DNA of 64,000 nt from CAZRHH01 sp964599885. GTDB taxonomy: Bacteria; Chloroflexota; Dehalococcoidia; DSTF01; JACRBR01. A program made the position numbers and the translations under genes. The notes beneath the pieces are model-generated. The model searched no databases and had not been told where the DNA came from. It saw only the letters and a program-made list of their open reading frames with translations. Each line of letters opens with the position of its first letter. Positions within the stretch are counted from its first letter, which is position 1. Shown in pieces: positions 32,338 to 41,036 of the stretch. The stretch spans positions 1 through 64,000 of the forward strand of contig CAZRHH010000011.1 in assembly GCA_964599885.1 (NCBI GenBank). The letters are read 5' to 3'.

Positions 32338-34131
32338 GTGCTTCCGAAACCATTGATTCTGGCCCTTGCGCTCGTGGCGTCGCTCCTCATCGTGTCCTGC
32401 GGCGATGACCGGAACTCCCGCGACGACCGGGACGCATCGACCGCGCCGACCGTGAGCCCCGATATCCGTGACCGGCTTCAGAAGCCGGGCATGATCACCC
32501 ACGTGCGATACACGTCGTTCACGCCGCCGTGGCCGACGCGCACAGAAGCGTGGATCGACTGGGAAAACGATCGTGTTCGCACCTGGAACATCCAGTGGAC
32601 CGATAGCCCCACGAATCCTTCTGTGTGCACATCGATCCAACACGCGGACGGTTGGTATCCCTGTCTGCCATCTCTGGAGAACTACGCTGCGGAGGACTTT
32701 TCCCGGTTGTATGCGATCTGGCCCAGGGTCCCTCTCCGGACGTCGGATTCGGAAGTGAGCTTCCTGGGCGGAGTCCAGGCGATCTTTTCCGGCGCGTCGG
32801 ACGTAGACTGGGCCACGCTGAAGATCGCGCCCGAAGCGACCACTACGGCAACATCTCAGGGCGACACGAATGTCGTCGTCAATTCCTGGGAAGTCCTATC
32901 CGCCTTCGAAGTGCCCTGCCCGGAAGGCCAAGCGGGTTCTGCGACCTTCGACTACACCGCGACCGAGGAGGGCGAGCCGATCTCGGAGTTCATGATGGTG
33001 AGCTGCGGCGCCGAGCGCGGACAGTACCTCGGCGTCCTATACCACGAGATCGAGTTCGTCGAACCGTCTGATCTCCCGCCGGACTTCTTCGACGCCGACG
33101 CGACTCGCGCGTCGCTCATCGGTGACCAGCTATCATCGGCCGCGGCACAGCTCGGCGCAATGTTCTGGTTGGGCGAACAGGCCGGCGAGTGGACACTGCA
33201 AGGGGTTGAGCAGCGTGAAGGAACGGCCACCGTCGGCTATTCGCGCGGGGATGGGGACGAAGAAGATGCAGTCACGCTGCAGACGCGTGCGCCGGGATCC
33301 GGGCGCTTGTGTGACAACGCTGAGCCGATCCCGCATGACGCATACAACGGCTCGCTTTGCAGCGGCGATTACCCAGGGGACGACGAATACCGCATCGTCT
33401 GGACGCCGCCCGGGTTCGACTTGTGGCTGGAGCAGGAATCGTATCCGCCGGACCTCACCCGCGACGACGTGCTCGCGCTCGCTGCGAGCATCCAGCGATG
33501 GGAGCGGTCGGCTTCAGAGCCATTGCTGACCGGCGATGACGTGCGCAGGCTTGTCGCTGACTCACTGGAACTGGTCTGTCCCAGCAAGCTGCGTGCGATA
33601 CGCGAAGCGCGCTCCACCGCGGCGTTCACCTTCGATCGAGAGACCGGTGAGTGGCACGGCGCGTTCGGCTCCTTCGGCGAGTACGCCGTGCCCGATTCGA
33701 AGCCGGTCGCGATTCCCGCCAGCCAACGCGAGGAAGTCGAATCGACGCTCTCCCACAATGCCGCACAGTTCGCCGAGTGTACGTTCGACGAACAGCCGCC
33801 ACCGCAAGAAGGGGACGACGTCCTGGGCATCGAGTTTATGGGCCCGGACGAAGACGGCCTTTCGTTTAAGATCACCGGCGTTGACTCCGACACGGAAGCG
33901 GCCCTCAGCTTCTGCCTGTTGTCAGTTGGTGACGACAGCGGCTGTGAGCTGACGGATCCCGATGGTACGAACGTTGAGCTCCGCGGTGTGAACATCAACA
34001 CCATCCGCTCGAACGTCGTCGAGATCGACGTCGGTCTGTCGCCGGACGAACTCGGCCGCACCGGACCCTGGACGATGTCGCTCGACCTCGGAGACGGCCG
34101 GAAGACAAGCACCACATTTGACGTGCGGTAA
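32338..34131 (+). CDS. Predicted lipoprotein of unknown function
   Basis: 597 residues from a GTG start. The N-terminus is a lipoprotein signal: LPKPLILALALVASLLIVSC with a lipobox ending in Cys21, followed by a charged, disordered stretch. The mature part has no recognised domain; it contains two similar-looking beta-rich halves with Trp/Tyr clusters (TEAWIDWENDRVRTW, FTFDRETGEWHGAFGSFGEY) and an acidic C-terminal region resembling an Ig-like end (GPWTMSLDLGDG). It is likely anchored outside the cytoplasmic membrane. It is the only gene of segment C. Four or more Cys may form disulfides. Confidence 0.7.
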   Translation: MLPKPLILALALVASLLIVSCGDDRNSRDDRDASTAPTVSPDIRDRLQKPGMITHVRYTSFTPPWPTRTEAWIDWENDRVRTWNIQWTDSPTNPSVCTSIQHADGWYPCLPSLENYAAEDFSRLYAIWPRVPLRTSDSEVSFLGGVQAIFSGASDVDWATLKIAPEATTTATSQGDTNVVVNSWEVLSAFEVPCPEGQAGSATFDYTATEEGEPISEFMMVSCGAERGQYLGVLYHEIEFVEPSDLPPDFFDADATRASLIGDQLSSAAAQLGAMFWLGEQAGEWTLQGVEQREGTATVGYSRGDGDEEDAVTLQTRAPGSGRLCDNAEPIPHDAYNGSLCSGDYPGDDEYRIVWTPPGFDLWLEQESYPPDLTRDDVLALAASIQRWERSASEPLLTGDDVRRLVADSLELVCPSKLRAIREARSTAAFTFDRETGEWHGAFGSFGEYAVPDSKPVAIPASQREEVESTLSHNAAQFAECTFDEQPPPQEGDDVLGIEFMGPDEDGLSFKITGVDSDTEAALSFCLLSVGDDSGCELTDPDGTNVELRGVNINTIRSNVVEIDVGLSPDELGRTGPWTMSLDLGDGRKTSTTFDVR

Positions 34132-34249
34132 CGCGTGGTTACCCCTTGGTTGTCGGAGGAACAGCGGACGGATTTAAGTCAGGAAGTCACGACTTGCGCC
34201 TGACTCCATCGACATGATCTAATCCGGTGGTCTAGTCTGCTAGGCATCG

Positions 34250-34459
34250 AGACCACAGGACTCGTTTCAGTTCTGGACGCTTTCGGTCTTCACTCAGATT
34301 CACGGTTGCCCCGCGGACACGAAGTTTCGTTAACGAGCCTTCTAATCCGACGGTCGCAGGTTCGAATCCTGCCGGGGGTGCCACCAGATTCAAAATGACC
34401 TCAAAACCGCGCATTTCGCGGGTTGAGGCCGACCATCGGACTTGTTCGCGACCATCGGA
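34250..34459. repeat. Extended att module 4, diverged
   Basis: The upstream part (34250-34338) is alignable with the other modules but clearly diverged, and the palindrome is lost. The core is intact. Two CGACCATCGGA repeats follow at 34430 and 34449, at the same +47 and +66 offsets as in module 2. Confidence 0.7.
34339..34383 (+). repeat. Attachment core copy 4
   Basis: 45 bp identical to the tRNA 3' end at 1174-1218. Confidence 0.9.
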
Positions 34460-34600
34460 TTCGTGCGAGCGCGTGCGCGTTCGGTCGAGCGGATGTTGTC
34501 CTACCAAATGTGGGCAGGCACGAGCCTTTGGAACGGCGACCGCTCACATGACCACGAGACTTCCGGTCTCACGATTGACGCGCGCCCACGAACGCGCCGT

Positions 34601-34629
34601 TTGACCTCGCTGAGCGTTGAGCGTATAGT
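34601..34629 (+). promoter_or_regulatory. Sigma-70 promoter of the cobalamin operon
   Basis: TTGACC (34601-34606) and TATAGT (34624-34629) with an ideal 17-bp spacer, starting transcription about 15-20 bp before the riboswitch. Confidence 0.65.
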
Positions 34630-34649
34630 CGCGTCACAACTGAATAGAG

Positions 34650-34775
34650 ACGCCTGAGGTGGCCCGAACCCGATGTGAGGGTCTACGCAGGGGAAGCCGG
34701 TGAGAATCCGGCGCTGTCGCGCAACTGTGATCCCGCTCCCGCGGGTAAGCCAGGATACCTGCCCCAGGCGAATCC
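34650..34775 (+). ncRNA. Cobalamin (B12) riboswitch
   Basis: The conserved elements appear in order: GGGAAGCCGGTGAGAATCCG, CTGTCGCGCAACTGTGATCC, and the B12 box AAGCCAGGATACCTGCC near 34747-34763. The aptamer senses adenosyl- or aquo/methylcobalamin and shuts down the operon when B12 is plentiful. An intrinsic terminator 50 bp further on is the likely switch. Confidence 0.95.
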
Positions 34776-34827
34776 GAACGCCTTCGCGTGAAAGGGGTAG
34801 GAATCATGACTTCTATGTTTTGACTTT

Positions 34828-34853
34828 ACCCCGAGTCCTTGCGACTCGGGGTT
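34828..34853 (+). terminator. Riboswitch expression-platform terminator
   Basis: CCCCGAGT and ACTCGGGG form an 8-bp stem with a 7-nt loop, followed by TTCTCCGTTT. It lies between the B12 aptamer and the first start codon. Confidence 0.75.
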
Positions 34854-34892
34854 CTCCGTTTCTGACACTCTCGGATGTGAAAGGTGACGATC

Positions 34893-36197
34893 GTGCTGAC
34901 ACGGTTCTTCCTCGCCTGCTCGGCGATCTTCCTACTTGTTGCTGTAACAACTAACGCGTTCGCGGCCGGACCAGAATCCGCGGCGGCGCTGCAGGCAACC
35001 AACTACATTCGCTCGCTGCAAAACGCGGACGGCGGCTTTCCCGCCTTCGGTGCAGACTCTAGTCCGTCAACGACCCTCGAAGCCGTGTTCTCCTTCAGCG
35101 CGTATGGCGTTGATGCGCGAACGGTGGAGAATGGAACGAACGGACCAGATGACTACCTGGCGGACCAGGTTGCTGGCGCAACTCTGCCCGCGGGAGCGGT
35201 GGCCAAACTCGCAGCCGGCCTTGCCGCAATGGATATCGATCCAGCGTCCTTCGCCGGCATGAACGTGCTCTCCGCGATGGAAGCCAACTACGATCCGGCG
35301 ACGGGGAAATACGGTGATGACGTGTTCGCCCAGTCGCTGTTCATGCTCGCTGAGGTCGCGCTCGACCGGACGGTCCCTTCGATGGCTGCTGACTATCTCC
35401 AGTCGTTACAACTCATTGCCGGGGGCTGGGAGTTCTCGAGCGGCTGGGGTGCCGATACCAACAGCACCGCCCTGGCGCTCCGTGCGTTGATCGCCGCCGG
35501 CGTACCGGCTAGCGATCCCGACATCGCGGGGGCCATCGGGTACTTGCACGCCACGCAACAAGCTGACGGCGGATTCCCGTACTCCGTTCCCGGCGATTCT
35601 GATCCTAATTCGACGGCCTATGTCATTCAGGCCATCGTCGCAGTGGGTCAAAGTGCCGAAGCAGGAGGCCCGTGGGATCTGGGCGGAAATGCGAATCCGT
35701 TGCACGCTCTCGTCGGCTTTCAGAACCCCGCCACCGGTGCCTTGCAGTTCTTTGGCAGCGACAACCCGTTCGCGACGTATCAGGGCGTACCGGGGCTGAT
35801 GCTCGCGGCCTTCCCTGAGCAGTTCGATCCCGATGCGGTTCAACCAACGCCGACGGAGACCGCTACGGATTCACCAACCGCAACGGCAACTGCAACGACT
35901 ACGATCTCCGCTACGGCGACTGGGATCTCTCGTTCGAGCAACCGCGCGCCCGCGTCCACCGTGACGACCGCGCCCGTGGCTGCTGTGTCGACACCAGAGT
36001 CGGTCCCAACAAGAGTGAGTACGGTGCTCGCCGGATCAGCGCAGCCGAATCGACCGACGGGCGTCACCGCACTTCCTTCGGCGGGTTCCGGCGCAGAACA
36101 CTCTGCTTCTGGCGTCGCGATGCTCGCGTTCGCGCTATCAGGCGCAGCACTCGTCGCCGCTGGACTCGCGTCTCGCGGGAGGACGTCGGAACGGTGA
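34893..36197 (+). CDS. Surface alpha/alpha-barrel protein, intrinsic-factor-like N-domain homologue
   Basis: About 434 residues from a GTG at 34893 (AAAGG upstream; GTG 34884 is possible). A signal peptide (FFLACSAIFLLVAVTTNAFA) precedes an alpha6-alpha6 barrel built of prenyltransferase-type repeats: LQNADGGFPAFG, LQLIAGGWEFS, ATQQADGGFPYS. Eukaryotic intrinsic factor and transcobalamin use the same barrel as their larger domain. A Thr/Pro-rich linker follows, then LPSAGSG, a membrane helix and Arg-rich end, a sortase-like surface anchor. As the first gene under a B12 riboswitch and beside an ECF transporter, it probably captures cobalamin outside the cell; that function is inferred. Confidence 0.75.
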   Translation: MLTRFFLACSAIFLLVAVTTNAFAAGPESAAALQATNYIRSLQNADGGFPAFGADSSPSTTLEAVFSFSAYGVDARTVENGTNGPDDYLADQVAGATLPAGAVAKLAAGLAAMDIDPASFAGMNVLSAMEANYDPATGKYGDDVFAQSLFMLAEVALDRTVPSMAADYLQSLQLIAGGWEFSSGWGADTNSTALALRALIAAGVPASDPDIAGAIGYLHATQQADGGFPYSVPGDSDPNSTAYVIQAIVAVGQSAEAGGPWDLGGNANPLHALVGFQNPATGALQFFGSDNPFATYQGVPGLMLAAFPEQFDPDAVQPTPTETATDSPTATATATTTISATATGISRSSNRAPASTVTTAPVAAVSTPESVPTRVSTVLAGSAQPNRPTGVTALPSAGSGAEHSASGVAMLAFALSGAALVAAGLASRGRTSER

Positions 36198-37243
36198 TGC
36201 CGATTGGCGCGAAACAAGGTCATCCCGCTTCGTGGGCAATCTGGATGTGCTCCGCGATGTTGATGGCGCTTGTGACATCGAACCCGCTGTACCACGCAAC
36301 GATCGCGCTTTGCGCGTTGGTTGTGTACGCAAGCGTACGGTCGGACAGGACGCGAGGCCTGGAGGTCTTACTGGTCGCGGGCCTCATCCTCTCGTGTCTC
36401 AGCATCCTCCTCAACCTGGTGACGGGCAGCACGGGGCCGACCGAAGTGTTCGTGCTGCCCGGCGCTACGCTGCCGGGGTGGCTCGGTTCGGTCACCCTGG
36501 GCGGCCGGGTCACGGCCGAGTCGCTGGTCTACGCTGCCGATCAGGCTCTCGCGCTGGTTGCTCTCCTCTGCATCATCTGCGCGTTCAATGCCAGCATCGA
36601 TCACTTTCAGCTCCTCAAGCTAACGCCGCCGGGGCTGGCGCAACTGGGTGTTGTCGTCAGCGTCGGACTGCTTCTCGTGCCGGAGACGCTCGCCCGCGCG
36701 CGGACGTTGCGTGAGGCGCACATCAGTCGCGGGCGCAACGTTGGCTTCGGAACTATTCCATCATCGCTGCTCTCCTTGTTGAGCGACGGTCTCGAACGCG
36801 CCGTCCAGCGGGCGGAGTCGCTTGACGCCCGCGGGTTCGGAGCGATGGCCGCGCCGCCACGACGGAGCGAAACTACGTTTTCGATCGGCGGCCTCGTGCT
36901 GGCCGCCGTCGGCGCGTTCTCCTGGTACTACGCGGAAGACGGGCGGCCGCTGGCGGCGACAGCTCTACTTTTCGGCGCGCTGCTGGTGATCTCCGTCGCC
37001 TGGCGTCAAGCGTCGCGCGGGACTGCGCGCCGGCTGTACGTCGCGACGTGGAGAAGGACGGATCTGTTCGTCGTCTCGGCGGCGATCGTGGGCGCCGTTG
37101 CGTTCTTCGCCCTCCGTGTAGGAGGGGGCAACCAGATCGACTATCTGCCGTTCCCGGTGGTGCATGCACCTGGCTACGGCATCGCTGCCGCAGCCGCTTG
37201 TTTGTTGCTGCTCGCACCGGTAATCACGAGGAACGAGCCTTGA
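36197..37243 (+). CDS. ecfT: ECF transporter transmembrane component (EcfT)
   Basis: 348 residues, with 6-8 hydrophobic segments (VLLVAGLILSCLSILLNLV, ALALVALLCIICAF, GVVVSVGLLLV). The two coupling-helix Arg-Gly motifs that contact the ATPases are present: LREAHISRGRN (variant) and AESLDARGFGAM. A C-terminal extension adds further membrane segments (GLVLAAVGAFSWYY, AAAAACLLLLAPVI). It is the universal scaffold of energy-coupling-factor importers. The ATG at 36197 shares its A with the TGA of the upstream gene. It is encoded with the A and S components, so this is a dedicated system. Confidence 0.88.
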   Translation: MPIGAKQGHPASWAIWMCSAMLMALVTSNPLYHATIALCALVVYASVRSDRTRGLEVLLVAGLILSCLSILLNLVTGSTGPTEVFVLPGATLPGWLGSVTLGGRVTAESLVYAADQALALVALLCIICAFNASIDHFQLLKLTPPGLAQLGVVVSVGLLLVPETLARARTLREAHISRGRNVGFGTIPSSLLSLLSDGLERAVQRAESLDARGFGAMAAPPRRSETTFSIGGLVLAAVGAFSWYYAEDGRPLAATALLFGALLVISVAWRQASRGTARRLYVATWRRTDLFVVSAAIVGAVAFFALRVGGGNQIDYLPFPVVHAPGYGIAAAAACLLLLAPVITRNEP

Positions 37244-38826
37244 AGCCGATCGTCGAGGCCGCGGCGCTGAGCTTCGCCTATGGAGCGTCAGCCCGTTGTG
37301 TCTTGCGTGAGCTTGATCTCCGCGTAGGAGAAGGAGAGCTCGTGCTGCTGGCTGGCCCCTCGGGCGGCGGAAAATCCACGCTTCTCCGATGTTTGAACGG
37401 ACTGATCCCGCACTTTCACGGCGGCAGATTTTCCGGGCGTGTGCTCGTCGGGGGACTCGATACGCGTGAGCATCAGCCTCGCGACATCGCATCCGTCGCG
37501 GGGCTCGTCTTCCAAGAGCCGGAAGCACAGAGTGTCGCCCGCACCGTGCAGGAAGAGATCGTTTTCGGCATGGAGAACCGCGGGTTCGATCGCGCTCTCA
37601 TGCGCAAACGGCTCGAAGAGGCGCTCGATGCTCTCGGGATCGCTGCGCTTCGGACACGGGAGCTCGCGACGCTCTCCGGTGGCGAGCTGCAACGCGTCGC
37701 AATTGCCGCTGTCCTGACGATGCAGCCGCGCCTCATTTTGATGGATGAGCCAACCTCGCAGCTCGATCCGCAGGCGGCGGACGATGTTCTGCGCCTGGCT
37801 CGCGATCTACGCGAAGACCACGGCCTGACCGTCGTCCTCTCCGAGCACCGGCTGGATCGCGTTGCCTCCTACGTCGATCGCGTTCTGCATCTGCCGGGCG
37901 ACGGCAGTGTGCAGACCCTCGCGCCACGCGATGCGATGCGCGTCCTGGTGGGAGCACCACCTGTCACCCAGATCGCGCGGGCGATGGAGTGGTCACCATT
38001 GCCGCTATCGATCGCGGAGGCACGGCGCTTTCTTCCTGCCAACAAACACGGCTCCACACAACCATCTACGCCAGCAGTTACGGGCGATATCCTCGCTTCG
38101 ATCCACAACATCACCGTACAGCTCGCTGGCCGAACGGTGCTGACAGTTGAGCGCATGACATTTCGCGAAGGCGAGTGCGTCGGCCTGATGGGCCGAAACG
38201 GCGCGGGAAAGACGACCCTTCTTCGAGCGCTGGCCGGGCTCTTACGACCGAACACGGGTCGTCTCGCAGGCTTGACCGCCTTCGAGGCTCGCGTTCGGTA
38301 CAAGGATATTGCGTTCGTTCCCCAGGATCCCGCGGCGACTCTGTTCAAGGCCACGCTCGAAGCCGAAGTAGGCGATGTTCTGGACGGCACGGGCCGCACC
38401 GGTACCCTCGACGCCACACTCGCCGAATGGGATCTCGAACGCTTCCGGGAGCGTGACCACCGAGATTTGAGTGTCGGCGAACGGCAGCGAGCTGCTCTCG
38501 CGGCGCTTCTCGTCGGTCGACCGCGAATGATCCTGCTCGATGAGCCGACCCGGGGCATGGATGCAGCTACGAAGTCGCTCTTGTTGCGAAACCTCAAGCG
38601 TCGTTGTCGAGACGGTGCATGCGTGCTCCTGGCGAGCCACGACGTAGAACTCGTGGCGATGTTTGCCGATCGCGTTGTCCTGCTCGCGGAAGGCGAAGTG
38701 GTGCTCGACGCGCCGGCCCGCAGGGTCCTCACCGGTTCAATCACGTTCTCGACGCAGGCGAACAAGCTCGTCGGTGGCGATGTCCTCACAACAGAGGAAG
38801 CACTCGCGACGCTGGGGAGAACCTGA
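37240..38826 (+). CDS. ECF transporter ATPase, two fused ABC domains (EcfA-EcfA')
   Basis: 528 residues from a TTG overlapping the EcfT stop. ABC domain 1 (about residues 1-235): Walker A LLAGPSGGGKSTLLR, signature LSGGELQRVAIA, Walker B LILMDEPTSQLD, and SEHRLD as the His switch. ABC domain 2 (about 290-520): Walker A LMGRNGAGKTTLLR, signature LSVGERQRAALA (Gly-Glu kept, variant start), Walker B MILLDEPTRGMD, and LASHDVE. Both sites look competent. Most ECF systems encode the two ATPases as separate genes; the fusion suits a dedicated cassette. It energises import through EcfT and the S component. Confidence 0.92.
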   Translation: MKPIVEAAALSFAYGASARCVLRELDLRVGEGELVLLAGPSGGGKSTLLRCLNGLIPHFHGGRFSGRVLVGGLDTREHQPRDIASVAGLVFQEPEAQSVARTVQEEIVFGMENRGFDRALMRKRLEEALDALGIAALRTRELATLSGGELQRVAIAAVLTMQPRLILMDEPTSQLDPQAADDVLRLARDLREDHGLTVVLSEHRLDRVASYVDRVLHLPGDGSVQTLAPRDAMRVLVGAPPVTQIARAMEWSPLPLSIAEARRFLPANKHGSTQPSTPAVTGDILASIHNITVQLAGRTVLTVERMTFREGECVGLMGRNGAGKTTLLRALAGLLRPNTGRLAGLTAFEARVRYKDIAFVPQDPAATLFKATLEAEVGDVLDGTGRTGTLDATLAEWDLERFRERDHRDLSVGERQRAALAALLVGRPRMILLDEPTRGMDAATKSLLLRNLKRRCRDGACVLLASHDVELVAMFADRVVLLAEGEVVLDAPARRVLTGSITFSTQANKLVGGDVLTTEEALATLGRT

Positions 38827-38827
38827 G

Positions 38828-39811
38828 ATGCGATGGATCATTCTGTTCGTGGCGACTGTCGTGCTCGCGATGGGTGCCGTGCCGAGTCGCGCTCACGCCT
38901 CATCGGCCATCGTCACATCCGATGCGGGTTGCGTGCAGAGCGCGGCTTCGGCCGCCGTCAACCAGGCCGGACTCGTCGTCACCTTTGGTGATGGACGCAC
39001 GGTCACGTTCTGTGTCGAATTCGGCGAGGACTCGATCACCGGTCTTGAACTGCTTCAACGCTCCGGCCTGCAGTTGGTCACCTCGAATTCGAGCGGCCTT
39101 GGAGCGGCTGTGTGCAGCATTGACGGCGAAGGTTGCCAGGATCCGGGTGACTGCTTTTGCAAGTGCAAGGGAGGAAGCTGCGAGTACTGGGCCTATTATC
39201 TGTACGACGATGGTGGCTGGAAGTTCTCACCTGTTGGCGCGGGCAATCGCTCCGTTCACGACGGCGACACCGACGGTTGGGCCTGGGGCGGAGGTTCTGG
39301 CGACACGCCGAACGGGAATGCTCCGGCGTGTGCCGAACCCACGCCGACGACTACGGTGGTACCGCCTCCGACACCTCGTCCATCCGCGACTCCGAGAGCG
39401 TCCGCCCCGACGGTTCCTCTAGAGCCGTCGGCAACGAGCGCTTCTCAAATTATCGAGACGAGCACGCTGGCTCCCACGGTACAGCTAGCCGTTCCACCGC
39501 CCATTCCTACGGCTCCCGTTGTTCCCACGGTAGCGGTCCTTTCCGGAGTTCAGACGCCACGACAGCCGACGTCACCTTCTGGCACCCCGACCGCCACCAG
39601 CAGTGAGCGTTCCGATCCCAGCGCGACGCCGTCGCGCGAGGCACGGGCGGGCGCTACTCGCGTGAGTGCCGATGAAGGTACGCGCAACCTGTCGACGCGC
39701 GCGGGTGGCGGCGGTTCCAGCCGGCTGAGCCTTGTCACGTTTGGCGCGGTTGCGGCCGTTCTCGCTGGTACCGCCAGCGTAGTGATCTGGAGACGCCGTG
39801 GTCGCGTCTGA
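38828..39811 (+). CDS. Surface-anchored DUF4430 (transcobalamin C-domain-like) protein
   Basis: 327 residues. A signal peptide (IILFVATVVLAMGAVPSRAHA) is followed by a DUF4430-type beta-domain at about residues 30-160: GDGRTVTFCVEF, TGLELLQRSGLQL, the Cys-rich SIDGEGCQDPGDCFCKCKGG, and YWAYYLYDDGGWKFSPVGAG with DTDGWAWG. In intrinsic factor and transcobalamin this fold is the smaller C-terminal half that clamps cobalamin. A 150-residue Thr/Pro-rich linker and a membrane helix with RRRGR end anchor it. It overlaps the S-component gene. Together with the barrel protein of the same operon it makes a split transcobalamin-like pair. Confidence 0.78.
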   Translation: MRWIILFVATVVLAMGAVPSRAHASSAIVTSDAGCVQSAASAAVNQAGLVVTFGDGRTVTFCVEFGEDSITGLELLQRSGLQLVTSNSSGLGAAVCSIDGEGCQDPGDCFCKCKGGSCEYWAYYLYDDGGWKFSPVGAGNRSVHDGDTDGWAWGGGSGDTPNGNAPACAEPTPTTTVVPPPTPRPSATPRASAPTVPLEPSATSASQIIETSTLAPTVQLAVPPPIPTAPVVPTVAVLSGVQTPRQPTSPSGTPTATSSERSDPSATPSREARAGATRVSADEGTRNLSTRAGGGGSSRLSLVTFGAVAAVLAGTASVVIWRRRGRV

Positions 39812-40631
39812 CATCCGCATCCCTCGCGCACGGTTCACGCTCGCGTCGCGCCACGGCAGTACGGTCGCGATCGCTGTCATCAGCGCAGTAGGTGTCGCTG
39901 CATTCTTTTATCCGTTCATTACGGCGGGAGCGGCACAGGGAACGGAAGCGCAGGCCCATGCGGGCGATGCGCCCCTGATCTTTGGTACGCTCGCTGCCCT
40001 GGCGGGCGTGCTCTTCGTCGTGGAGCTCGCGTCGCAAGGCATGAACGCCAAGGTCGCTTCCGTGCTGGCTGTGTTGGCGACCGCTGCTGCCGCTCTTCGG
40101 ATCGTTCCTCTGCCGGCCGGCGCAACGGCATTTTTCTTCCTGATCATCCTGAGCGGATACGTCTTCGGACCACGATTTGGCATGCTGCTGGGCGCCTTGG
40201 CCCTATTCGTTTCCGCGTTTGCCGTCGGCGGGTTCGGCCCATGGGTTCCGTTCCAGATGTTTGCGTCAGCGTGGATCGGCATGACCGCCGGTTGGCTCGG
40301 CGGCATGCGGCATGTCCTTGCCGGACGGCCGCGTATTGAGGTCGCTCTCCTCGCGTTGTTTGGTGGCGCCTGGGGCTTTGCTTACGGCGCACTGATGAAT
40401 CTCTGGTTCTGGCCTTACATCGCCACTGGAGAGAATGTTTCGTGGGCGCCGGGGTTAGGTTTCGTGGAAACCCTTCGCCACTACTGGGCGTTCTACGTGC
40501 TGACGTCGTTCGGATGGGACGCGTGGACCGCACTGGGAAATGTGGTGCTTATCGCCGTCGCGGGACGGTCGGTGCTGCGGGTGCTTTTGCGATTCCGCGA
40601 TCGGTTCACTGTTCAGTGGCGGTCGCTCTGA
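39798..40631 (+). CDS. ECF transporter substrate-binding (S) component, predicted cobalamin-specific
   Basis: 277 residues from a GTG that overlaps the upstream stop by 14 bp. Seven to eight hydrophobic segments are present (VAIAVISAVGVAAFFYPF, VLAVLATAAAALRIV, FFFLIILSGYVFGPRFGMLLG, FQMFASAWIGMTAGWLGG). The GYVFGPRFGMLLGALALF region resembles the ECF S-component pattern of the CbrT/CblT type. Specificity is inferred from the riboswitch and the two transcobalamin-like surface proteins. It is the last gene of segment D, ending just before att module 5. Confidence 0.82.
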   Translation: MVASDIRIPRARFTLASRHGSTVAIAVISAVGVAAFFYPFITAGAAQGTEAQAHAGDAPLIFGTLAALAGVLFVVELASQGMNAKVASVLAVLATAAAALRIVPLPAGATAFFFLIILSGYVFGPRFGMLLGALALFVSAFAVGGFGPWVPFQMFASAWIGMTAGWLGGMRHVLAGRPRIEVALLALFGGAWGFAYGALMNLWFWPYIATGENVSWAPGLGFVETLRHYWAFYVLTSFGWDAWTALGNVVLIAVAGRSVLRVLLRFRDRFTVQWRSL

Positions 40632-40639
40632 CGTCGTCC

Positions 40640-40945
40640 AGCGCTCGATCGCTTGTTGCCACAGCGATCGAAACCATCAATTCGACATCACCGCGTGGCA
40701 CGAATACAATCTCATGGTCGGGTGCCGCGCGGGCATGACCATGAGACTCTTCGCGATGTTGCGCGAACGGCGTCCTTGCCCAGATTCGGTGATGCCTCTC
40801 GGACACGGAAACTCGCTACCGAGCCTTCTAATCCGATGGTCGCAGGTTCGAATCCTGCCGGGGGTGCCACCAGATTCGAATCTCGCTCCAAGTCATCGCT
40901 TCGCTGTCGAAGATCAGAGCACCGGATTGACTCGCGAGCACCGGA
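40640..40945. repeat. Extended att module 5
   Basis: Close to module 2 over some 225 bp upstream of the core. It has the best palindrome: TCTCATGGTC (40710-40719), 17 bp, GACCATGAGAC (40737-40747). The downstream pair is diverged (AGAGCACCGGA at 40916, CGAGCACCGGA at 40935) but keeps the +47 and +66 positions. Confidence 0.8.
40825..40869 (+). repeat. Attachment core copy 5
   Basis: The 45-bp core with the same single C-to-T change as copy 3. Confidence 0.88.
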
Positions 40946-41036
40946 TTCGTCTGGACATGCACGACGATCCGAGTTTCAGGTTGCCTGCCTGATCCTGGCC
41001 AGATAACGCCGACCACGTTCTACGGCGCTCTGTTGA

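Larger units (their letters stand above)
32101..34383. mobile_element. Segment C: single-lipoprotein cassette between att cores
   Basis: 2.3 kb bounded by cores 3 and 4, with one long gene and no mobility gene. The left 230 bp hold no feature apart from the leader of the gene. Confidence 0.6.
34384..40869. mobile_element. Segment D: cobalamin-uptake cassette between att cores
   Basis: 6.5 kb bounded by cores 4 and 5. It contains a promoter, a cobalamin riboswitch and a five-gene operon, and nothing else. No mobility gene is inside. Confidence 0.7.

Noticed and set aside
29098..40869. Four extra tRNA-Arg genes
   Set aside because: Only the 3' 45 bp are present at each site. There is no acceptor 5' strand or D-arm, so these are att cores, not tRNAs.
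29098..40869. Integron cassette array
   Set aside because: The repeats are tRNA 3' ends and lack the attC core sites and paired L/R boxes. The integrase has no integron-specific insertion, and the cassettes carry their own promoters in at least one case.
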